A stretch of 5,317 bases of DNA, from positions 1-5,317 of the forward strand of contig JBHHXR010000217.1 of assembly GCA_046757205.1 (NCBI GenBank), in the 5' to 3' direction. The position numbers were made by a program, and so were the translations under genes. Shown piece after piece: positions 1 to 3,932 of the stretch. The DNA is from JBHHXR01 sp046757205 (GTDB lineage Bacteria > Pseudomonadota > Alphaproteobacteria > Rhodobacterales > Rhodobacteraceae). Position 1 is the first letter of the stretch; every line of letters begins with the position of its first letter. Under the pieces are notes generated by a model that did no database searches, was not told the origin of the DNA, and was given only the letters and a program-made list of their open reading frames with translations.

Positions 1-665
1 CAGACCGGCAGCGGGCGGTCCATGCCAGCCAGCGCCGCATCTTCCCCGGCCGGCAGCGGCTGCTCGACCATCGATACGCCGAGCGCCAGCATCTGAGGGG
101 CCAGCGCGCGGTAGCTCTCTGCCGTCCAGCCCTCGTTGGCATCGACGATGATCCTGGCCGCCGGCGCCCCCGCACGCACCGCGCGCAGCCGCTCCAGATC
201 ACCCTCGCCGCCGAGTTTCACCTTCAGAAGCGGCCGCGCCGCGTTCTCCGCCGCCTTCGCGCGCATGGCCTCCGGCGTGTCGAGCGACAACGAATAGGTG
301 GTCTCCAGCAGCCCCGGCGCAGCGAGCCCCGCCAGGTCCCATACGCGCCTTCCGGCAAGCTTCGCCCGCAGATCCCACAGCGCGCAATCGACCGCGTTGC
401 GCGCCGCGCCGGGCGGCATCAGCGCTGACAGGTCAGCCTCGGGATCGCTGCCCAGCTTCGGCGCAACCGCCTCGATATCCGCCGCCACGCGCTGCGGCGT
501 CTCGCCGTAGCGCGGATACGGGCGGCACTCGCCGCGCCCCGTCGCGCCCCCCAGGCGCGCCTCGGCGATGACCACCACGATCTCGTTCACCGAACCGCGC
601 GAAATCGTCCACGCGCCCGCCGTCGGGAACGTCTCGATCCGCGCGACGACAGAAATACCGCTCAC
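1..665 (-). CDS. dgcA: N-acetyl-D-glutamate racemase DgcA (enolase superfamily), 3'-partial
   Basis: The protein belongs to the muconate-lactonizing / dipeptide-epimerase branch of the enolase superfamily. Beside dgcN it is best read as DgcA, which interconverts N-acetyl-D- and N-acetyl-L-glutamate in the cytoplasm. The 221 visible residues show the N-terminal capping domain (about 1-110, with the active-site loop near ISRGS at 21-25) and the first part of the barrel: the KxK motif KVK at 148-150, with the second lysine as acid/base; Asp175 in VDANEGW; and Glu201 in VEQP, two of the Mg2+ ligands. The third metal ligand and the opposite catalytic lysine lie beyond the left edge; family members are about 320 residues, so roughly 100 are missing. 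The start is GTG at 665, overlapping the dgcN stop as GTGA. A GGTGGA-like ribosome site (677-672) lies 6 bases upstream. Without its neighbour it would be called an L-Ala-D/L-Glu epimerase; that substrate remains possible. Confidence 0.88.
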   Translation of the reverse strand, partial: MSGISVVARIETFPTAGAWTISRGSVNEIVVVIAEARLGGATGRGECRPYPRYGETPQRVAADIEAVAPKLGSDPEADLSALMPPGAARNAVDCALWDLRAKLAGRRVWDLAGLAAPGLLETTYSLSLDTPEAMRAKAAENAARPLLKVKLGGEGDLERLRAVRAGAPAARIIVDANEGWTAESYRALAPQMLALGVSMVEQPLPAGEDAALAGMDRPLPV

Positions 666-1654
666 AGCGCATCCACCAGCCGGCCAGCGCCGTCGCGGAA
701 CGGATCGACGCAGGGAAGGCCCAGCCGTTCCTCGGTCTCCCGCAAATGGCTCTGCGCCTCAGCCTCGCCCATCTTCGCGGTGTTGATGGCGCAGCCGATG
801 ACCAAGCAGTCTGGATTGACGATCCGCGCCAGCCGCAGCGCCAGCGGCCGCAACTCCTCCAGCGGTGGCACAGGGTAATGCGGCAGGCCGCGCATATGGC
901 TCCGCGTCGGTTCGTGGCAGAGCACCAGCGCGTCCGGCTGGCCGCCGTGGATCAGCGCCATGGTGACCCCGGAATAGGAGGCGTGGAACAGGCTGCCCTG
1001 CCCTTCGATCACGTCCCAGTGGTCGGGCTCGTTTGCTGGCGTGATCGCCTCGACCGCCCCGGCCATGAAGTCGGCGACCACCGCATCGAGCGGCACGCCG
1101 CTGCCGGTGATCAGGATGCCGCTCTGCCCGGTGGCGCGGAAATCCGCCTTCATGCCGCGCGCCCGCATTTCCTTTTCCAGCGCCAGCGCGGTGTACATCT
1201 TGCCGCAGGAACAGTCGGTGCCGACGGCGAGAATGCGCTTGCCCTCCCGCCGCCTGCCGTCGGCGATGGGAAAGTGGCCCATCGGCACCCGCACGTCATG
1301 CAAGGTCCGCCCGGCATTGGTGGCGGCACCCGCCAGTCCGGGATCGTCGCTCAGACGGTTATGCAGCCCGGCCGCCAGGTCCATGCCGGCGTCAAGCGCC
1401 TCGACCAGCACCGCTTTCCACGCGTCCGAAATCACCCCGCCGCGGTTGGCGACGCCGATCACCAGCGTCTTTGCCCCGGCCGCAGCGGCTTCGGCTATGG
1501 TCATGTCGGGCAGGCCCATGTCGGCGTTGCAGCCCGTCATCCGGTACTGGCCGACCGACGCATCGGGCCGCCAGTCGCGGATACCCTGCGCCACCTTGGC
1601 GGCCAGACCGTCCGGCGCATCGCCGAGAAACAGCAGATAAGGCGTCTCGATCAT
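662..1654 (-). CDS. dgcN: D-glutamate N-acetyltransferase DgcN (DUF1611 family)
   Basis: This 330-residue protein is full length for the DUF1611 family. DgcN members acetylate D-glutamate from acetyl-CoA, feeding DgcA, which yields N-acetyl-L-glutamate. Visible parts are an N-terminal Rossmann-like domain (about 1-135; LLFLGDA at 7-13, LVIGVANRGG at 64-73) and a P-loop NTPase-like domain (about 138-330). The P-loop reads GTDCSCGKM at 145-153, so Met replaces the usual Ser/Thr after GK, with Thr155 two residues on. Further conserved-looking blocks are DVIEGQGSL (214-222) and LCHEPTR (245-251). I see no signal peptide or membrane segment. The ATG at 1654 is supported by GGGGGA (1666-1661), 6 bases upstream. 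The gene ends 4 bases inside dgcA, implying translational coupling. About 155 bases separate its start from the terminator of the gene upstream, so it probably has its own promoter. Substrate assignment rests on family and pairing, not on a residue I can see. Confidence 0.9.
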   Translation of the reverse strand: MIETPYLLFLGDAPDGLAAKVAQGIRDWRPDASVGQYRMTGCNADMGLPDMTIAEAAAAGAKTLVIGVANRGGVISDAWKAVLVEALDAGMDLAAGLHNRLSDDPGLAGAATNAGRTLHDVRVPMGHFPIADGRRREGKRILAVGTDCSCGKMYTALALEKEMRARGMKADFRATGQSGILITGSGVPLDAVVADFMAGAVEAITPANEPDHWDVIEGQGSLFHASYSGVTMALIHGGQPDALVLCHEPTRSHMRGLPHYPVPPLEELRPLALRLARIVNPDCLVIGCAINTAKMGEAEAQSHLRETEERLGLPCVDPFRDGAGRLVDAL

Positions 1655-1809
1655 CGGAAATCCCCCGCTCGGCTCGACCGCGCCTCTTTAGCAGAGAGCG
1701 GCAGGGAGAGTATCGGATTGTTGCGCCGGATATCGGGGAAACTTCGCAGATTGTTCCGCCAAACGACATTTCCCGTGAATAATGTTTCGTCACGCAAGGC
1801 GATCGCCAC
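1655..1809 (-). promoter_or_regulatory. probable promoter/operator region of dgcN-dgcA
   Basis: This non-coding stretch lies between a terminator and the dgcN start and is less GC-rich than its surroundings, especially 1741-1800. It should hold the dgcNA promoter, but I find no convincing -35/-10 pair; CATTAT (1784-1779, minus strand) is -10-like with no good -35 at the right distance. Repeats that could bind a regulator are GATTGTT at 1716-1722 and again at 1749-1755 (33 bases apart, about three helical turns), the inverted pair GGGAAA (1736-1741) and TTTCCC (1769-1774), and the 10-base palindrome GGCGATCGCC (1799-1808). Known dgc clusters can be controlled by a LysR-type regulator, but none is encoded in this window. 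Confidence 0.35.
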
Positions 1810-1826
1810 AAAAGGCGTCACCGCCT
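1810..1826 (-). terminator. rho-independent terminator after the 114-residue gene
   Basis: On the minus strand, AGGCG (1826-1822), loop GTGA (a GNRA-type tetraloop) and CGCCT (1817-1813) form a perfect 5-bp stem that runs into TTTTG (1813-1809). It lies 29 bases after the stop codon of the upstream gene. The stem is short and the T tract brief, so termination may be partial, but position and orientation fit. Confidence 0.55.
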
Positions 1827-1855
1827 CGCGGCATGCTTGCTTGACCGTCCGGCGT

Positions 1856-2200
1856 TCAGCGCAGCAGCGCCACCGGCTTGTCGTCCGGGATCACGTAGTC
1901 CACCGCCGGATGGTCCGTGACGTCGGTGCGCCGCTTGTACTCGTAGCGCATCACGTCGCCGTCCGGCTCCGACTGGATGATCAGGCACTGCGACAGGTGC
2001 CGCCCGCCATCGTAGAGATCGACGAGGCCGCGCAGGTGCGTGTGCCGGTCGATCTCGACGGCAAAGCCGTCCTCCCACACGCTCAGGACAGGATAGACTT
2101 CGTCGCCGGCATGCACGCGAAGACGCGGCTTCTTGCGCTCCGCAAGCCGCCGGGCGCGGCGCAGACCTTCCAGGATCTCCGGCGAGATATGCTGTTCCAT
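1856..2200 (-). CDS. conserved-looking hypothetical protein, 114 residues, function unknown
   Basis: I cannot assign a function. The protein is small, soluble and charged, with no signal peptide or membrane segment. An N-terminal basic helix (residues 6-28, rich in Arg and Lys) is followed by alternating hydrophobic/polar stretches that look like beta strands: YPVLSVWEDGFAVEI (36-50), LRGLVDLYDGG (56-66), LSQCLIIQSE (69-78) and MRYEYKRR (84-91). Two glycine turns (WEDG at 42-45, YDGG at 63-66) stand out. The pattern recalls a small beta-barrel such as PilZ, but the clear RxxxR and D/NxSxxG motifs are absent, so this is only a guess. I recall similar proteins from Rhodobacterales. The start is ATG at 2200, because GGGGA (2210-2206) sits 5 bases upstream; an in-frame GTG at 2215 would put that site inside the gene. 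It lies 86 bases after cobM and ends before a terminator, so it may be the last gene of the cob transcript or have its own promoter. Confidence 0.75.
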   Translation of the reverse strand: MEQHISPEILEGLRRARRLAERKKPRLRVHAGDEVYPVLSVWEDGFAVEIDRHTHLRGLVDLYDGGRHLSQCLIIQSEPDGDVMRYEYKRRTDVTDHPAVDYVIPDDKPVALLR

Positions 2201-2205
2201 GGTAT

Positions 2206-2210
2206 TCCCC
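2206..2210 (-). promoter_or_regulatory. ribosome binding site deciding the start of the 114-residue gene
   Basis: GGGGA on the minus strand is followed by the 5-base spacer ATACC and then ATG at 2200. This favours the ATG over the GTG codons at 2215 and 2212, which lie upstream of or beside the site. Confidence 0.6.
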
Positions 2211-2229
2211 ACCACTCGTTACGGGAACC

Positions 2230-2259
2230 ATGGTGCGGGCATTTGGTGATTCTGGTCAA
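2230..2259 (-). promoter_or_regulatory. possible promoter of the 114-residue gene
   Basis: TTGACC (2259-2254) resembles a -35 box, and CACCAT (2235-2230) follows after an 18-base spacer as a poor -10 (matching only the second A and final AT). A start near 2223 would give a leader of about 20 bases, enough for the ribosome site. This is the least GC-rich part of the cobM downstream gap. The weak -10 makes the call tentative; an activator would probably be needed. Confidence 0.25.
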
Positions 2260-2262
2260 ATG
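2240..2262. promoter_or_regulatory. operator-like inverted repeat overlapping the possible -35 box
   Basis: CATTTG (2240-2245) and CAAATG (2257-2262) are exact reverse complements separated by 11 bases. The 17-base centre-to-centre spacing is near one and a half helical turns, and the right arm overlaps the TTGACC hexamer. This could be a binding site for a dimeric regulator of the 114-residue gene. Six-base arms can arise by chance, so confidence is low. Confidence 0.3.
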
Positions 2263-2269
2263 GTTTCTT

Positions 2270-2286
2270 GCGCCGCGGTCCGGCGC
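2270..2286 (-). repeat. GC hairpin directly after the cobM stop
   Basis: GCGCCG (2286-2281 on the minus strand) and CGGCGC (2275-2270) form a 6-bp stem with a 5-base loop, starting at the base after the cobM stop codon. No T tract follows (the next bases are AAGAAACC), so this is not a standard intrinsic terminator. It could protect the cobM 3' end or cause partial attenuation. Confidence 0.35.
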
Positions 2287-3054
2287 TCAGCGGCGCCGTG
2301 TCGGGCGCAGCACATGCGGGCGGGAACCGTCGTAGAGCGCCGAATCGGGAAATCCGCCGCCTTCCGCCAGCGCCGGGCCGACCAGCACCAGCGCCGTCCG
2401 GGTGATCTTCCCGGCCCGCACCTTCGCATGAATGTCCGACAGCGTGCCGCGCAGTATTTTCTGGTCCGGCCAGCCGACGCGGTAGGCCATCACCACCGGG
2501 CAATCGGCGCCGTAATGCGGCGCCAGCCTGCGCTCGATCTCGCGCAGGTGCCGGATGCCGAGGTGGATCGCCAGCGTCGCCCCGGTGCGGGCGAAATTCT
2601 CCAGCGTCTCGCCTTCCGGCATGGCGGTCGATTTCATCGACAGCCGCGTCAGCACCACCGACTGCGCCACCTCCGGGATGGTCAGTTCCTGCCCGATCGC
2701 CGCCGCCGCCGCGGCGTAGGCCGGCACGCCCGGCGTGATGTCGTAGGCAATGCCGTCACGCTTCAGGAGGCGTATCTGCTCGGCGATGGCGCCGTAGAGC
2801 GAGGGATCGCCGGAATGCACCCGCGCCACGTCCTCGCCGCGCCGGTTCGCCGCCACCATCTCGGCATGGGTCTCGCGTAACGTCATGGGTGCGGTGTCCA
2901 GTACCAGCGCGCCCTCCGGCGCGCCGGCCACCACGGCCGGCGGCACCAGCGAGTCGGCATAGAGGCAGACCGGGCAGGCCGCGATCAACCGCTGCCCGCG
3001 CAGGGTAATCAGTTCCGGATCGCCCGGCCCGGCACCTATGAAATGCACCGTCAT
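2287..3054 (-). CDS. cobM: precorrin-4 C11-methyltransferase CobM (CbiF family)
   Basis: CobM transfers a methyl group from S-adenosylmethionine to C11 of precorrin-4, giving precorrin-5 in cytoplasmic cobalamin synthesis. The 255-residue length is normal for the family. It has the tetrapyrrole methylase fold: an N-terminal glycine loop FIGAGPGDPELIT (5-17), CLYADSLVP (30-38), the SAM-site motif VHSGDPSLYGA (79-89), TPGVPAY (107-113) and MPEGETL (145-151). Residue 34 is Asp where I would expect Gly (the usual YAGSLV). The ATG at 3054 has an excellent ribosome site, AGGAGG, 5 bases upstream. The gene acts two steps after CobJ, encoded upstream on the same strand, but the two are separated by an 878-base repeat-rich gap instead of the tight spacing usual in cob operons. 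CbiF, the cobalt-pathway equivalent, has the same fold; the neighbouring fusion does not settle which pathway is used. Confidence 0.93.
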   Translation of the reverse strand: MTVHFIGAGPGDPELITLRGQRLIAACPVCLYADSLVPPAVVAGAPEGALVLDTAPMTLRETHAEMVAANRRGEDVARVHSGDPSLYGAIAEQIRLLKRDGIAYDITPGVPAYAAAAAAIGQELTIPEVAQSVVLTRLSMKSTAMPEGETLENFARTGATLAIHLGIRHLREIERRLAPHYGADCPVVMAYRVGWPDQKILRGTLSDIHAKVRAGKITRTALVLVGPALAEGGGFPDSALYDGSRPHVLRPTRRR

Positions 3055-3059
3055 TCAGC

Positions 3060-3065
3060 CCTCCT
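3060..3065 (-). promoter_or_regulatory. strong Shine-Dalgarno site of cobM
   Basis: AGGAGG on the minus strand is followed by the 5-base spacer GCTGA and ATG at 3054. It is the best ribosome site in the window and fixes the cobM start. It shows that cobM can be translated independently of anything in the preceding gap. Confidence 0.85.
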
Positions 3066-3076
3066 GCGCAAAGCGG

Positions 3077-3129
3077 CCCGGCCGGGTCAAGGGGCGCGCA
3101 GCGCCGGGCGCAGCCCGCTTGTCCTTGAC
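3077..3129. repeat. three-way-junction-like inverted repeat with two GCA triloop hairpins
   Basis: GTCAAGG (3086-3092) pairs exactly with CCTTGAC (3123-3129). Inside this outer stem sit two abutting perfect hairpins, GGCGC-loop GCA-GCGCC (3093-3105) and CGGGC-loop GCA-GCCCG (3105-3117). The perfect palindrome CCCGGCCGGG (3077-3086) borders the outer stem on the cobM side. The whole can fold as a branched structure in single-stranded DNA or RNA. It lies only about 12 bases upstream of the cobM ribosome site. The nested pairing and abrupt edges suggest a dispersed intergenic repeat unit, but I see one copy here and cannot test other genome positions. Confidence 0.6.
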
Positions 3130-3139
3130 GTGGGCGGAC

Positions 3140-3190
3140 CGCGCCACACCATGGCGATGGCGCGTTGACCGGGCAGCCCTGTCCGTCAAC
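3140..3190. repeat. two adjoining inverted repeats (CGCGCCA pair and GTTGAC pair)
   Basis: CGCGCCA (3140-3146) and TGGCGCG (3158-3164) are exact reverse complements around an 11-base loop. Immediately after, sharing one base, GTTGAC (3164-3169) pairs with GTCAAC (3185-3190), enclosing a smaller GGGC/GCCC stem (3171-3179). The second unit repeats the design of 3086-3129: an outer stem containing TTGAC or its complement and a GC-rich hairpin inside. It is probably part of the same repeat cluster. Confidence 0.5.
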
Positions 3191-3206
3191 CGCCTCTCGG
3201 CAAACC

Positions 3207-3227
3207 GGACCCGCCGCAGGCGGGCCC
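3207..3227. repeat. hairpin with GCA triloop (CCCGCC/GGCGGG)
   Basis: CCCGCC (3210-3215), loop GCA (3216-3218) and GGCGGG (3219-3224) form a perfect 6-bp stem. It extends by two more pairs (GG at 3207-3208 with CC at 3226-3227) beyond an A-C mismatch. Loop and closing C-G pair match the other hairpins of the cluster. Confidence 0.6.
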
Positions 3228-3236
3228 GGCCCAACG

Positions 3237-3259
3237 GAAACCGGTCGCAGACCGGTTTC
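3237..3259. repeat. perfect 10-bp hairpin with GCA triloop
   Basis: GAAACCGGTC (3237-3246) and GACCGGTTTC (3250-3259) are exact reverse complements around the loop GCA. This is the strongest perfect inverted repeat in the window. It lies deep in non-coding DNA, is not followed by a T tract on either strand, and so does not look like a terminator. It starts 10 bases after the previous hairpin. Confidence 0.7.
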
Positions 3260-3260
3260 G

Positions 3261-3290
3261 GGCGGGAGACCCCCGTTACCGTTTCCCGCC
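3261..3290. repeat. 10-bp stem with 10-base loop (GGCGGGA/TCCCGCC)
   Basis: GGCGGGAGAC (3261-3270) and GTTTCCCGCC (3281-3290) pair over ten positions with one G-T wobble, around the loop CCCCGTTACC. It follows the previous hairpin after a single base, so three stem-loops stand in tandem over 3207-3290. Spacing and regularity point to an organised repeat rather than chance. Confidence 0.6.
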
Positions 3291-3570
3291 GCTCGTCCGC
3301 CACGCCCGGCCACGCGGCACACACATTTTCCACCCCCTGCCCCGGCCGGATTACGCTGCCACACGCGTCCTGAACCACAGGTCCGCGCCCGCCCCGAGGG
3401 TCTGCGGCCATCGCATTTGGCCGTTGATGGATCCAGCGAGCATCTCGGAATCTCCGAGCGGGTTCGATCGTGGTCCGAACGAAGGACGCGCCGCGACTGT
3501 CCGACGACATCTGTGCCAGGCGCAGAGGGACGCGCCCGACCCTGGGTGAGCGCTCGCAACGGTCTTGCGG
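3291..3570. other. non-coding stretch with minor dyads, no gene seen
   Basis: No frame here has convincing protein character: translations are rich in Arg, Pro and Gly and carry no motif. A perfect 6-bp hairpin, CTCGGA and TCCGAG around ATC, lies at 3444-3458, followed by a weaker GTTCG/CGAAC pair (3462-3466 and 3475-3479). I see no promoter, riboswitch or RNA gene. The block may be the remains of an insertion or further repeat material. Confidence 0.4.
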
Positions 3571-3572
3571 CG

Positions 3573-3610
3573 CGTTGCGTTCAAAAGCATCAACGTTGTC
3601 AACGCTTTGC
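3573..3610. repeat. AT-richer dyad centred on CAACGTTG
   Basis: The 8-base palindrome CAACGTTG (3591-3598) is flanked by AAAGC (3584-3588) and GCTTT (3604-3608), and by CGTTG (3573-3577) and CAACG (3600-3604). On the minus strand it contains a perfect -35 hexamer, TTGACA (3602-3597), but no acceptable -10 box follows at 16-18 bases. It could be an operator or a repeat arm; it is the least GC-rich spot in the gap. Confidence 0.35.
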
Positions 3611-3624
3611 GTGAAATCGCCGGA

Positions 3625-3675
3625 GCGCCCTCCCGTGGGGAGGGTCGGGCGCGGCCCGGGCTTGCAGCCCGTGCC
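3625..3675. repeat. compound hairpin block with a TGC triloop
   Basis: CCCTCCC (3628-3634) and GGGAGGG (3638-3644) form a perfect 7-bp stem with loop GTG. The overlapping GCGCCC (3625-3630) can instead pair with GGGCGC (3647-3652). Next to it, CGGGCT (3657-3662) and AGCCCG (3666-3671) form a perfect stem with loop TGC, extended by GGC/GCC (3653-3655, 3673-3675) beyond one mismatch. TGC is the complement of the GCA loop in the 3093-3259 hairpins, so this unit may be a relative in opposite orientation. The two blocks would then bracket the gap. Confidence 0.5.
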
Positions 3676-3932
3676 CGGGGCCGGTGTAAGCAGGTGCGCT
3701 GCAAATTCATCCCGCAAGCGGCGAGATGCGAAAGTCATTGGCAAAGGGCTGAGTGCATGCCGGTGCCGCCAGAAGCGTCCGGTCACTTCAACGTGGCCAA
3801 CCTGTTTCCCACATGCGTCGGCCTCGCTGACAGAGCCGCGTCGGGCGCTGTCCGGGCCGCATGCGTCCCCGGCGGGATCCGGATTGGTGGCCCCGCAGTC
3901 CCTCCGAATCCCCCCGGCTTCCCGACGCGCGT
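3676..3932. other. non-coding stretch after cobJ, no feature seen
   Basis: I see no gene, clear terminator or RNA in this stretch. A short CCGC/GCGG stem with loop AA (near 3713-3722) and a repeated CATGCGTC (near 3814 and 3860) are the only local patterns. No hairpin with a T tract follows the cobJ stop, so readthrough toward cobM is possible. Confidence 0.4.

Noticed and set aside
2201..2215. Upstream GTG start at 2215 for the 114-residue gene
   Set aside because: The GGGGA ribosome site lies downstream of that GTG and is correctly spaced for the ATG at 2200.
746..2335. A 529-codon open frame on the plus strand
   Set aside because: It is antisense to dgcN, the 114-residue gene and the end of cobM, runs through the terminator and promoter region, is rich in Arg, His and Gln, and has no domain. 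It is the usual shadow of GC-rich genes.
3237..3259. Intrinsic terminator
   Set aside because: The 10-bp hairpin has no T tract after it on either strand.
3077..3290. Integron attC site or CRISPR array
   Set aside because: There is no GTTRRRY/RYYYAAC pair for attC, and the hairpins differ in stem sequence and spacing, so they are not CRISPR direct repeats.
3444..3480. tRNA-like fragment (hairpin followed by GGGTTCGATC)
   Set aside because: The T-loop-like string lacks a proper 5-bp stem, and no acceptor or D arm is present at the right distances.
3055..3932. Cobalamin riboswitch in the cobJ-cobM gap
   Set aside because: No GCCACTG-like B12 box or companion conserved segments were found on the minus strand.
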